DNA from: Palleronia sediminis
Lineage (GTDB): Bacteria; Pseudomonadota; Alphaproteobacteria; Rhodobacterales; Rhodobacteraceae
Length of the DNA stretch: 64,000 nucleotides
Reading direction: 5' to 3'
Assembly: GCF_004358695.1 (NCBI RefSeq)
Contig: NZ_SNAA01000017.1
Span: forward strand, 1-64,000
Part shown: positions 8,590 to 16,426 of the stretch, piece after piece
Numbering within the stretch: position 1 is the stretch's first letter
Layout of the letters: each line of letters begins with the position of its first letter
The notes under the pieces: model-generated
The model's input: only the letters and a program-made list of their open reading frames with translations
Told to the model about the DNA's origin: nothing
Databases searched by the model: none
Position numbers and translations under genes: made by a program

Positions 8590-10827
8590 TCAGGCCCGGC
8601 GCTGCGGCCGGTCGGCCCCTTCGGGCAGGGCGAACCGGCCCGAGGGCAGCTTGCGCAGACGCCCCTGGCGCAGAAGGATGCCAAAGCTGCGCAGACCTTC
8701 CTCGCGGCTGATCTGCCCGCCCAGCGCGGCCGCGGCGCGTTTCATCAGCTCGGGGCGGGATTGCCCCTCTTCGCCCTCGACGATCATCGCGTAGGCCGCC
8801 GCGGCCTCGAGCATCTCGGGCATGTCCTGCGCGCCGCGCTCGCGCGCGAAGGCGTCGAAGGCCGGGGCGTCGGCGGCCCGTTCGGGCGCGGGGGCGCTGG
8901 CGATCCGGCGCGGGCGCACCGGCGCCTCGGCGGCTTTGGTGTCGCGCCCGGCATCGACGCGCTGCGCCGAGACCAGCACCAGCGGCGCGACCGATCCGCC
9001 CGGCCGCCTGTCCGAGGCGCCGCCGTCGCGCACCGGACGGCGCGGGCGCACCACGTCGTTCAGATCCTCGCGAAACCGGTCCATCGTCGCGGCATCTTCG
9101 CGCTGACGCGATTCGGCGTGGCTATCGGCGCGGGTGGCGGCCACGGCGCGCTTGAGATGCGCGATGGCGTTGCGGCGACGGCTGCTTTCCTCGTCGCCCA
9201 GTTCGGCATTGGTCCGGTCGAGGATGCGATCCACGGGGCTCGCCGCGGGTTTCGCCACGGGCCGGGCCGGAGTTTCGTCGGCCGGGGTGTCGGCGTCGCG
9301 TGGCGCGTCGGCCTCGCCTTCGGGGGTATCGGCCGCGTCTGAATCGACCACGACGCCCTCATCCGTGCGGTCGGCCGAACGGGCCTGCGACAGTTCGGAC
9401 AGCAGCTCGGTCCGGGCCTCGTCCGACAGGCTCGATGCGGCCAGCATCGCGCGGATGCGGTCGCTGACCGGGTCGGTTCCCTCGTCGTCGGAGACGGCGA
9501 CGGGAGCATCGTCGTCGCCGGGGGCATCCTCGTCCTCGTCGGCGCCGGTGACTTCCTCGAGCTCACCAGCTGCGACCGCCGCGTCGAACTCGGCACGGGT
9601 CATGCGGACGATGCGGATTTCGCCATCCTCCTCAACCTCGATCTCGATACCGTCATCGTCTTCGTCGGCCGTGTCGCCTTCCTCGGCAGTGCCCTCCTCC
9701 TCGGCCGTATCGGCATCGGGGGCCGCGCCGTCCATCTCGGCCAGCGCCGCGATATCCTCGTCGCTGTCAGCGTCGGCGGGCTCGTCCCCTGCGGCGGCGA
9801 CCGCGACCTCGTCCTCGGGTTCGGGGGTGCTGTCGCTTTCGGCAGACGCGTCGGTCTGCGTCTCGCCCTCGGCCTCATCGGCGAGCAGGCGGGCGATCAG
9901 CAGGTCCTCGGTCTCGGGCGCCGCGTCTTCCGCGCGATCCTCGGCCGGCGCGTCGCTTTCCTCGGCGGTATCCTCCTCGGGCAGGGTTACCAAGGGGATA
10001 TCCTGGGCCGTGTCGGTCCACTCCGCCTCGGGCGCGTCCTGCTCGTCCTTCTGCGGCTCGGCCACCGGGTCCACGGGCTCGGCACGATCCGCGGGGTCGA
10101 GCGACAGCCCGTCGGCCATCAGCGCCTCGGCCCCCTCGCCGACGGCGAGGCTCGCGGCGGGAACGGCAAGCTCGGGCGCTTCGCGCAGGGCAGGTTCCGC
10201 ATCGCGGGCATCGTCCCGAACGGCATCATCGTCGGCCTCGTCAGGCCCGTCATCGGGGGCGGCGATGGCCTCGGACAGGGTGGTGGCGGGTTCCGATTCG
10301 TCGTCGACATCGGCATCGCGGGTGAAATCGGCGGCATCCTCGATCATGTCGGGCGCCGCGTCGTCCCGGGCAAAGGCGGCATCGACGGTATCGGAGAGGA
10401 TCGCATCCTCGACCTGCTCGTCCTCTTCGAAACTGCGGGCGCGTTCGGCCTTGGCGCGGGCTACCGCCTCGCGGATGCGGTTGAGCTTGTCCGTCACGCT
10501 GTCGGTGGCGCCGTCGGATGGCGGGGCAAGCGGTGCGGCGGTCTCGGGGGTTTCCGGCGCGGGGCTGTCGGCGGCGAGCTGTCTGAGTACGACACCGGTT
10601 TCGGCGACATGCGCCTCGACCCGGCGGTTTATCTCGCGCTCGGCGATGCGGTGAAGCATCTGGGGATCGGGCTGCGGCGGCTCCGCCCCGAAATACCGGT
10701 CCTCCGAGGCGAGACCGCGGAAATACTCGGCAATCGACTGCATCGTGTTGAAGGGATCGTCGAACCCCTCCAGTGTGCAGGAGAACGTTCCATAGGAAAC
10801 GGTCAGGATCCGGTTCGACGCAGACAT
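8590..10827 (-). CDS. Large acidic protein of unknown function
   Basis: The 745-aa product has three zones. An N-terminal zone of about 85 residues (starting MSASNRILTVSYGTFSCTLE, then FNTMQSIAEYFRGL) looks like a folded domain. A central zone of roughly 400 residues is dominated by Asp, Glu and Ala with no hydrophobic segments and is almost certainly disordered. The C-terminal 200 residues are basic and helical, ending EEGLRSFGILLRQGRLRKLPSGRF. Homologues in Rhodobacterales are often labelled chemotaxis protein CheA or lipoprotein, but I see no histidine-kinase motif, no lipobox and no signal peptide. It is cytoplasmic by appearance. The ATG at 10825-10827 faces thiN across a region with two dyads. 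Function unknown. Confidence 0.7.
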   Translation of the reverse strand: MSASNRILTVSYGTFSCTLEGFDDPFNTMQSIAEYFRGLASEDRYFGAEPPQPDPQMLHRIAEREINRRVEAHVAETGVVLRQLAADSPAPETPETAAPLAPPSDGATDSVTDKLNRIREAVARAKAERARSFEEDEQVEDAILSDTVDAAFARDDAAPDMIEDAADFTRDADVDDESEPATTLSEAIAAPDDGPDEADDDAVRDDARDAEPALREAPELAVPAASLAVGEGAEALMADGLSLDPADRAEPVDPVAEPQKDEQDAPEAEWTDTAQDIPLVTLPEEDTAEESDAPAEDRAEDAAPETEDLLIARLLADEAEGETQTDASAESDSTPEPEDEVAVAAAGDEPADADSDEDIAALAEMDGAAPDADTAEEEGTAEEGDTADEDDDGIEIEVEEDGEIRIVRMTRAEFDAAVAAGELEEVTGADEDEDAPGDDDAPVAVSDDEGTDPVSDRIRAMLAASSLSDEARTELLSELSQARSADRTDEGVVVDSDAADTPEGEADAPRDADTPADETPARPVAKPAASPVDRILDRTNAELGDEESSRRRNAIAHLKRAVAATRADSHAESRQREDAATMDRFREDLNDVVRPRRPVRDGGASDRRPGGSVAPLVLVSAQRVDAGRDTKAAEAPVRPRRIASAPAPERAADAPAFDAFARERGAQDMPEMLEAAAAYAMIVEGEEGQSRPELMKRAAAALGGQISREEGLRSFGILLRQGRLRKLPSGRFALPEGADRPQRRA

Positions 10828-10850
10828 GATATATTCGCCTTCCCTGTCTT

Positions 10851-10875
10851 CCGTGGTCCCAGATAATTACCACGG
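10851..10875. promoter_or_regulatory. Dyad 1 in divergent intergenic region
   Basis: CCGTGGT (10851-10857) and ACCACGG (10869-10875) are perfect inverted 7-mers 11 bp apart, 24 bp upstream of the acidic-protein start. The centre-to-centre distance is 18 bp, compatible with a dimeric regulator. It abuts a second dyad. No named operator family is recognised. Confidence 0.45.
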
Positions 10876-10902
10876 TTCGGTTCCGCAAAATGAACAGAAC
10901 CG
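10873..10902. promoter_or_regulatory. Dyad 2 in divergent intergenic region
   Basis: CGGTTCGGTTC (10873-10883) and GAACAGAACCG (10892-10902) form 11-bp arms with one mismatch around an 8-nt centre. Each arm contains two GTTC/GAAC tetramers 5 bp apart. It ends 30 bp before the thiN ATG, so it could be an operator or, in RNA, a hairpin in the thiN leader. The spacing does not fit the alphaproteobacterial LexA box (direct GAAC-N7-GAAC). Confidence 0.5.
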
Positions 10903-10932
10903 CGTTATTTGCAGCATTTTTCCAAGGCCGGA

Positions 10933-11652
10933 ATGTGGCCGCTCCTCGGACAAAGGGTCGTGAGCGGCACGATTTCCGACCGGTTCCGCGAGGCCGGGCC
11001 GGTCACGTTGCTGGGCGGCGGCCCCGTGTCGCAAGGGGATCTGGACTGGGCGCTGGCCCGCGCGCCTGCGCTTTACGCGGCGGACGGCGGCGCCGAACAT
11101 GCCCTCGCCGCGAACCTCGTGCCGCGCGCCGTGATCGGCGATCTCGATTCGCTGACGGGCACCGCACGCGCGCGCCTGCCCGGCCGAATCATCGAGGTCG
11201 CGGAACAGGAAACCACGGATTTCGAGAAATGCCTCCAGCGTATCGACGCGCCCTTGGTCGTCGCACTGGGTTTTATCGGCGCGCGCACCGATCACACGCT
11301 GGCCGCGCTGGCGGTGACGCTGCGCCATGGGCGACCGGTGCTGCTGTTGGGGCCGAACGATTGCGGATTTGCCTGCCCGCGCGAGTTCGGGATCGACCTG
11401 CCCGCCGGAATGCGGGTGTCGCTGTTTCCCTTTGCGCCGGTCACAGGCCGGTCCGAGGGGCTGCGCTGGCCCATCGACGGGCTGGTGCTGTCGCCGCTCG
11501 GGCGGCTCGGCACCTCGAACGAGGCCACCGGCCCGGTCAAGATCGCGCTGGATGGCGGCGGGGTTGCGATGCTGCTGCCGACGTCGGCGCGCGATGCGGC
11601 TCTTGCCGCGCTGTCGCCGACCGGATGCCGAGCACCGCGCTTGCCGTTTTAG
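10933..11652 (+). CDS. thiN: Thiamine pyrophosphokinase
   Basis: The enzyme transfers pyrophosphate from ATP to thiamine to make the cofactor thiamine diphosphate. The 239-aa product has the family motifs ADGGAEHAL (substrate and nucleotide site), VIGDLDSL, a QETTDFEKCL segment (conserved TDxxK) and GARTDHTLA. The C-terminal beta domain ends in a GLR/GTSNE segment (LSPLGRLGTSNEATGP) characteristic of TPK folds. ATG at 10933 is chosen, with AAGG 5 nt upstream; a TTG 24 nt earlier and a GTG at 10960 are less likely. It is divergent from the acidic-protein gene and followed by rpiA. Confidence 0.9.
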   Translation: MWPLLGQRVVSGTISDRFREAGPVTLLGGGPVSQGDLDWALARAPALYAADGGAEHALAANLVPRAVIGDLDSLTGTARARLPGRIIEVAEQETTDFEKCLQRIDAPLVVALGFIGARTDHTLAALAVTLRHGRPVLLLGPNDCGFACPREFGIDLPAGMRVSLFPFAPVTGRSEGLRWPIDGLVLSPLGRLGTSNEATGPVKIALDGGGVAMLLPTSARDAALAALSPTGCRAPRLPF

Positions 11653-11715
11653 CCGTTCCGCCCGAACGTGGCGGCACCTATACAGGGGGCCGAACGTCCA
11701 GCCAGGAGACCGCTC

Positions 11716-12501
11716 ATGTCCGCCACCCTGTCGGCCATCGACACCGCCAAGTTCGTCGCGGCGAAACAGGCCTGCACCTATGTCGAGGACGGGATGCGGC
11801 TGGGCCTGGGCACCGGCTCCACCGCCGCGTGGCTGGTGCGCTGCCTGGGCGAGATGGTCGAGCAGGACGGGCTGAGGATCACCGGCGTGCCCACCTCGAC
11901 CCGAACGGCCGAGCTGGCGCGGCAGGCGGGCATCGAGGTCGTGAGCCTTGACGAGGCGCGCTGGCTCGACCTGACCATCGACGGCGCGGACGAGTTCGAC
12001 GGCGAGCTGAACCTCATCAAGGGCGGCGGCGGGGCGCTGTTGCAGGAAAAGATAGTGGCCACCGCGTCGGACCGCATGATCGTGATCGCCGACGCTACGA
12101 AAAAGGTCGAGACGCTGGGCGCCTTTCCCCTGCCGGTCGAGGTCATCCCCTTTGGCTGGCAGACTACCAAGGCCTTGCTCGAGGAGACCGTCGCCTCGCT
12201 CGACGTGATGGGCGAGACCGTGACGCTGAGGATGGACGGCGGCGACCCCTACGTGACCGACGAGGGGAACCATATCCTCGATCTTCACCTCGGACGGATC
12301 GGCAACCCGCGCCAGCTTGCGCTGGTGCTCAACCAGGTTCCGGGCGTGGTCGAGAACGGGCTCTTCATCGACATCTGCGATATCGTGATCGTGGGCTCGG
12401 GCGATGGCAGCGTCAGCGTCACCGACATCAATGACGGCACCACCCGCACGGGCCGGATCGAGATCGACGAGCCGGCGAACCTGTTCTCGGAACTCGACTG
12501 A
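11716..12501 (+). CDS. rpiA: Ribose-5-phosphate isomerase A
   Basis: RpiA interconverts ribose 5-phosphate and ribulose 5-phosphate in the pentose phosphate pathway. The 261-aa protein shows the phosphate-binding GLGTGSTAAW motif, the catalytic DGADEFD and KGGGGALLQEK motifs, and a DVMGETVTLRMDGG C-terminal segment, all diagnostic for RpiA. The start at 11716 follows AGGAGA by 7 nt; an upstream in-frame extension is not conserved-looking. Length is slightly above the E. coli enzyme (219 aa) but usual for alphaproteobacteria. Confidence 0.96.
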   Translation: MSATLSAIDTAKFVAAKQACTYVEDGMRLGLGTGSTAAWLVRCLGEMVEQDGLRITGVPTSTRTAELARQAGIEVVSLDEARWLDLTIDGADEFDGELNLIKGGGGALLQEKIVATASDRMIVIADATKKVETLGAFPLPVEVIPFGWQTTKALLEETVASLDVMGETVTLRMDGGDPYVTDEGNHILDLHLGRIGNPRQLALVLNQVPGVVENGLFIDICDIVIVGSGDGSVSVTDINDGTTRTGRIEIDEPANLFSELD

Positions 12502-12562
12502 GCGGCGGCGCGCCACACGACCGGGCTTTGCCCGGCGCGGCGCGGGGTCTATATCCGGGGGC

Positions 12563-13009
12563 ATGATAGCAGATTTCCTTCGCCGCCTGACCGAAAGCCC
12601 CCCCGAGGCGCTGCCGGATCCCGATGCCCGACTGGCCCTGACCGCGCTTCTCGTGCGGCTGGCGCGGGCCGACAACGTGTTCACCGCGCAGGAACGCACG
12701 CGTATCCAGAACATCGTCTGCGAACGCTACGGGCTGGACCGGGCCGGGGCCGAGGCGCTGGTGGTCGAGGCCGAGGCGGTCGAGCGCGAGGCGCCCGATA
12801 CCGTGCGGTTCACCCGCGCGATCAAGGACGCGGTCGATTACGACGACCGGATCGGCGTGATCGAGGCGATGTGGGCCGTCGTGCTGGTCGACGGGCATCG
12901 CGACGACGAGGAAGACGCGCTGTTGCGCATGGTCGCGCCGCTCCTGGGGGTGAACGACCGCGACTCGAACCTTGCCCGGCGGCGGGTCGAGGCGCGTTTT
13001 TCGACCTGA
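12563..13009 (+). CDS. TerB-like helical protein
   Basis: This 148-aa all-helical protein has the TerB/DjlA-type pattern: LTALLVRLARADNVFTAQER, then VIEAMWAVVLVDGHRDDEEDALL, which places acidic residues in two symmetrical helical repeats. TerB-family domains bind divalent metal at the paired acidic motifs and occur in stress or phage-defence contexts as well as housekeeping roles. There is no terC or other ter gene nearby, so a tellurite link is not supported. It has no signal peptide or membrane helix. It sits between rpiA and the ABC cassette, on the same strand as both. Confidence 0.82.
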   Translation: MIADFLRRLTESPPEALPDPDARLALTALLVRLARADNVFTAQERTRIQNIVCERYGLDRAGAEALVVEAEAVEREAPDTVRFTRAIKDAVDYDDRIGVIEAMWAVVLVDGHRDDEEDALLRMVAPLLGVNDRDSNLARRRVEARFST

Positions 13010-13072
13010 ACCGTTGCAATCCGCGGCGTGATCGGTCCTATTCGGGGCCGTCCCGCCAAGAGGTTGCGCGTC

Positions 13073-13840
13073 TTGACCGAACCCGTCCTGTCGATCCGCG
13101 ACCTGCACAAGAGCTATGGCGATATCGAGGTGCTGAAAGGCGTCGACCTGACGGCACAGCGCGGGCATGTCGTGTCGCTGATCGGGTCGTCGGGCTCAGG
13201 CAAATCGACGCTTTTGCGCTGCGCCAACCTGCTCGAGGACAGCCAGCAGGGCGAGATCGCCTTTGAAGGCGAGCCGGTGCGCTGGAAGGGGCGCGGCCGC
13301 GACCGCCGGCCCGCCGACCCCGCGCAGGTGACGCGCATCCGCACGAACCTGTCGATGGTGTTCCAGCAGTTCAACCTGTGGGCGCACATGACGATCCTGC
13401 AAAACGTGATGGAGGCGCCGGTCCACGTGCTCGGCCGCCCCCGCGCCGAGGTCGAAGAGGCCGCGCGCGGCTATCTCGACAAGGTGGGGATCGCCGACAA
13501 GGCCGACGCCTATCCCGCGCAGCTTTCGGGCGGGCAACAACAGCGCGCAGCCATTGCTCGCGCCCTCTGCATGGAGCCGCGGGCGCTGCTTTTCGACGAG
13601 CCGACATCGGCGCTCGACCCCGAGCTGGAACAGGAGGTCGTGCGCGTCATCAAGGCCCTCGCCGAAGAGGGCCGCACGATGATCCTCGTGACGCACGACA
13701 TGCACATGGCGCGGGATTGCTCGGACCGGGTGATCTTTCTCCACCAGGGCCTGATCGAGGAAGAAGGCACGCCCGAACGCCTGTTCGGCCAGCCCGAAAG
13801 CGAACGGTTGCGCGGGTTCCTGTCGATAACCGGCGGCTGA
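13073..13840 (+). CDS. Polar amino-acid-type ABC transporter ATPase
   Basis: The 255-aa ATPase powers the import cassette that follows. It has Walker A GSSGSGKST, Q-loop FQQFNLW, signature LSGGQQQR, Walker B ALLFDEPTSALD and H-loop THD. The insert between Walker A and Q-loop (RGRDRRPADPAQ) and overall similarity resemble HisP/AotP-type ATPases for basic amino acids. The likely start is TTG at 13073, 9 nt after AAGAGG, giving MTEPVLSIRDLHKSYGD; a GTG at 13028 and a TTG at 13064 are alternatives. The binding-protein gene follows after 105 bp. Confidence 0.92.
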   Translation: MTEPVLSIRDLHKSYGDIEVLKGVDLTAQRGHVVSLIGSSGSGKSTLLRCANLLEDSQQGEIAFEGEPVRWKGRGRDRRPADPAQVTRIRTNLSMVFQQFNLWAHMTILQNVMEAPVHVLGRPRAEVEEAARGYLDKVGIADKADAYPAQLSGGQQQRAAIARALCMEPRALLFDEPTSALDPELEQEVVRVIKALAEEGRTMILVTHDMHMARDCSDRVIFLHQGLIEEEGTPERLFGQPESERLRGFLSITGG

Positions 13841-13945
13841 ACGCAGGAAATCGGGTCTCGGCGCTCGCGGATGGCTTGCCGTTCGGGTCAGGTTTCATAA
13901 GCTGCGGGCTCGATTTGCGATCACAGTCCATCAGCGAGAACCAGA

Positions 13946-14686
13946 ATGAAGAAACTATTCCTCGGCGCCGCCATCGTCGCCCTGACCGCCGGCGCCGCTT
14001 CGGCCCAGAGCTCGGGTCAGACCGTGCGGCTCGGAACCGAAGGCGGATACCCGCCCTACAACTTCCTCGACGACAACGGCGAAGTGGCCGGGTTCGAGCG
14101 CGAACTGGGCGACGAGCTTTGCGCACGGGCCGAACTGACCTGCGAATGGGTCACGAACGAGTGGGACTCGATCATCCCCAACCTCGTTTCGGGCAATTAC
14201 GACGCGATCATCGCGGGCATGTCCATCACCGATGAACGCGACGCGGTGATCGACTTCACCCAGCCCTACACGCGGCCCGATCCGTCGGCCTTTGCGGCGA
14301 TGGGCGATGTCGCGCTGGACGAGGCGGTGATCGCGGCCCAGACCGGCACGATCCAGGCGGGGCATGTCGCCTCGATGCCGGGGGCCACGCTGGTCGAGTT
14401 CGCCACCCCCGAGGAAACCGTCGCCGCGGTGCGCAACGGCGAGGCCGACGCGGTGATCGCCGACAAGGCGTTCCTCGTGCCCATCGTCGAGAACGAGGGC
14501 GACCTGAACTTCATCGGCGAGGATGTCCTTCTGGGCGGTGGCATCGGGCTCGGCCTGCGCGAGAGCGACGATTCGCTCCAGCAGCAGTTCGACGCGGCGA
14601 TCGACTCGATGAAGCAGGACGGATCGCTGAACGCGCTCATCGAGAAATGGCTCCCCGGCTCGGCCAAGTTCGACGACGCCGGCTGA
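13946..14686 (+). CDS. Periplasmic amino-acid-binding protein (SBP)
   Basis: The 246-aa secreted protein has a signal peptide MKKLFLGAAIVALTAGAASA cleaved before QSSGQ. The mature part is the SBP_bac_3 fold: RLGTEGGYPPYNFLDDNGEVAGFE at the start of lobe 1, a NLVSGNYDAIIAGMSIT segment, the DERDAVIDFTQPY hinge region and a C-terminal GSLNALIEKW helix. The motif set is that of lysine/arginine/ornithine/histidine-type binding proteins, but the ligand cannot be assigned. It lies between the ATPase and an acetyltransferase gene and probably delivers substrate to the two permeases encoded downstream. Confidence 0.93.
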   Translation: MKKLFLGAAIVALTAGAASAQSSGQTVRLGTEGGYPPYNFLDDNGEVAGFERELGDELCARAELTCEWVTNEWDSIIPNLVSGNYDAIIAGMSITDERDAVIDFTQPYTRPDPSAFAAMGDVALDEAVIAAQTGTIQAGHVASMPGATLVEFATPEETVAAVRNGEADAVIADKAFLVPIVENEGDLNFIGEDVLLGGGIGLGLRESDDSLQQQFDAAIDSMKQDGSLNALIEKWLPGSAKFDDAG

Positions 14687-14690
14687 CCCC

Positions 14691-15527
14691 ATGGCGCCGC
14701 GCACTCGGGATACGTGCGCGGCGCCCCCTCTCGTCACCGGCGTCGATATCGCCGCGGCGCTGCGTGCCGCCGGGCTCCGACCCGGCGGTGTGCTGCTGGT
14801 GCATGCCGCGCTTTCGCCGCTGGGCCATGTTGTCGGCGGGGCCGAGGCGGTCGTTCTGGCCCTGCGCGAGGCCGTGGGCCCAGACGGTACGCTCATGGCG
14901 CCCGCGCAAAGCTGGACCAATCTCGACCCCGCATCGGGCGTGCACGACCGCCCCGAGGCCGACTGGCCGGCGATCCGGGCGGGACTGCCGGGCTATGACC
15001 CGGCCACGACACCGTCGGACCGCATGGGGCGCGTGGCCGAGGTGATCCGCACATGGCCGGGCGCCCGGCGCAGTCCGCATCCGGCGCGCTCATGGGCGGC
15101 GCTCGGTCCCGAGGCGGACGCGCTGACCGCAATCCACGATGCCCACGACCCGCACGGCCCCGGCTCGCCGTTGGGCCGGGCGCGGGAACGACGGGCCAGC
15201 ATCCTGCTGCTGGGCGTGGGTTATGGCGCCTGCACCGCACTCCATCTTGGCGAGACGCTGACGGCGCGCCCCGGCGATCCGATTAAACGCCATACCAGTT
15301 GGATCAGGACCGCCACGGGGCGGCTGGCGGTCGACTATACCACGCCTGCCTTCGATGCGGCGCCGTTTCCCCGAATCGGCGCGGCGTTCGAGCGCGTGGC
15401 GGGGCTTGGGCCGCATCCGCTGGGTGCGGGGCATCTGCGCCTCATCCCCATGGCACCGCTCGTCGATTTCGCGGTCGAGTGGCTCGGGCATGCGCGCGGG
15501 GTTTCCCCGCGCGATCCTTCGCGCTAG
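14691..15527 (+). CDS. AAC(3)-family N-acetyltransferase
   Basis: The 278-aa protein belongs to the aminoglycoside 3-N-acetyltransferase / YokD fold. It shows VLLVHAALSPLGHVVGGAE near the N terminus, a GTLMAPAQSW segment, the HPARSWAALG region containing the family's conserved His, and LLLGVGYGACTALHLGET, the acetyl-CoA/substrate signature. The gene begins 5 bp after the binding-protein stop and lies in front of the permease genes, so it appears to be part of the transport operon. Chromosomal members often act on non-antibiotic amines. Base composition is like its neighbours, with no sign of recent transfer. Substrate unknown. Confidence 0.88.
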   Translation: MAPRTRDTCAAPPLVTGVDIAAALRAAGLRPGGVLLVHAALSPLGHVVGGAEAVVLALREAVGPDGTLMAPAQSWTNLDPASGVHDRPEADWPAIRAGLPGYDPATTPSDRMGRVAEVIRTWPGARRSPHPARSWAALGPEADALTAIHDAHDPHGPGSPLGRARERRASILLLGVGYGACTALHLGETLTARPGDPIKRHTSWIRTATGRLAVDYTTPAFDAAPFPRIGAAFERVAGLGPHPLGAGHLRLIPMAPLVDFAVEWLGHARGVSPRDPSR

Positions 15528-15555
15528 GCTCGGGCATCCCGGCATAGCGCGCCCC

Positions 15556-15571
15556 GGAGGGACGGCACATA
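15556..15571 (+). promoter_or_regulatory. Strong RBS in front of an ATA start codon
   Basis: GGAGG at 15556-15560 is followed by an 8-nt spacer and ATA at 15569-15571. The in-frame stop TAG at 15545-15547 bounds the frame upstream, and there is no ATG, GTG or TTG between it and the ATA. The next such codon is GTG at 15674, 35 codons downstream. The conserved permease N terminus begins exactly at the ATA. Confidence 0.7.
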
Positions 15572-16426
15572 TTCTCCTTCTGCTCAGACCCGGCCGCTCT
15601 TGACGGGATATCCTGGTTTGCCTGCTACCTGACCACGGGCAAGCACCTGGCGTTCTATGCCTCGTTCGGAACGGTGCTGCTGCTGCTGGCAGTCACGGCG
15701 CCGGCGGCGCTGTTGCTGGGGTTCGGCGGCGCGGTGGCGGCGCGCGCCCGGTTCTGGCCCGCACGCCTGCTGGGGCAGACCTATATCGCGCTGGTGCGCG
15801 GCGTGCCCGATATCGCGTTTTTCCTGTTCTTCGTGATCGCGCTCGACCAGGGCATCGAATGGCTGCGCCACCAGGCGCTATGTCCGGGCTGGGATCTGCC
15901 CGTGCGGCAGGGCAGCGATTTCGTCGTCTGCCCCGAGGCGAAACTGCCGCAGGGCAATGCCCCGCAATGGGTGCACGAAACCTATGGATTTTTCATCGCG
16001 GCACTGACATTCGCCATCGTTTTCGGCGCCTTCGTCGGCAACGTTCTGGCCGGAGCGATGCGCGCGGTACCCAGGGCGCAGATCGAGACCGCACAGGCCT
16101 ATGGCATGACCCCCGCGCAGGCGTTCCGCCGCGTTCTGGTGCCGCAGATGTGGATTTATGCGCTGCCGGGGCTCGGGAACATCTGGATGGTGCTCATCAA
16201 GGCGACGCCCCTGCTGTTCCTTCTGGGGATCGAGGATATCGTCTATTGGGCGCGCGAGCTTGGCGGCACCAAGACGCCCAATTTCACCGATTATCCGCAT
16301 GGCGACTGGCGCGTGTGGTATTTCCTCGCCCTGCTGGTGTTCTACCTCGCGCTGACGCAGGTGAGCCAGATGGTGCTCGACCGGCTGATGCGGCGGGTCC
16401 GCGTCGGTCAGGCGGTGGCGGGATGA
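15569..16426 (+). CDS. ABC transporter permease 1 (ATA start)
   Basis: This inner-membrane subunit of the polar amino-acid-type importer is 285 aa if translation begins at ATA 15569 (residues FSFCSDPAALDGISW follow), which matches the usual family N terminus and sits 8 nt after GGAGG. About five to six membrane helices are visible. The EAA loop for ATPase contact is ETAQAYGMTPAQAFRRVLVP. The insertion rich in CPGWDLPVRQGSDFVVC between helices 2 and 3 is typical of the HisQ-like member of such pairs. It overlaps permease 2 by ATGA. A GTG at 15674 would remove the first 35 residues and is less likely. Confidence 0.88.
   Translation: MFSFCSDPAALDGISWFACYLTTGKHLAFYASFGTVLLLLAVTAPAALLLGFGGAVAARARFWPARLLGQTYIALVRGVPDIAFFLFFVIALDQGIEWLRHQALCPGWDLPVRQGSDFVVCPEAKLPQGNAPQWVHETYGFFIAALTFAIVFGAFVGNVLAGAMRAVPRAQIETAQAYGMTPAQAFRRVLVPQMWIYALPGLGNIWMVLIKATPLLFLLGIEDIVYWARELGGTKTPNFTDYPHGDWRVWYFLALLVFYLALTQVSQMVLDRLMRRVRVGQAVAG

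Noticed and set aside
9134-10654. Long Ser/Ala-rich plus-strand frame opposite the acidic protein
   Set aside because: It mirrors the Asp/Glu codons of the opposite strand (GAC/GAG read as GTC/CTC and shifted to TCG), giving a Ser-rich shadow without RBS or motif.
10873-10902. GTTC/GAAC-rich dyad as a LexA (SOS) box
   Set aside because: The alphaproteobacterial LexA box is a direct repeat GAAC-N7-GAAC or GTTC-N7-GTTC. Here same-orientation tetramers are 1 bp apart and the rest is inverted.
14691-15527. AAC(3)-like gene as a recently acquired resistance gene
   Set aside because: Composition matches the flanks, no mobile element is near, and it is tightly spaced within an operon. Many chromosomal family members do not act on aminoglycosides.
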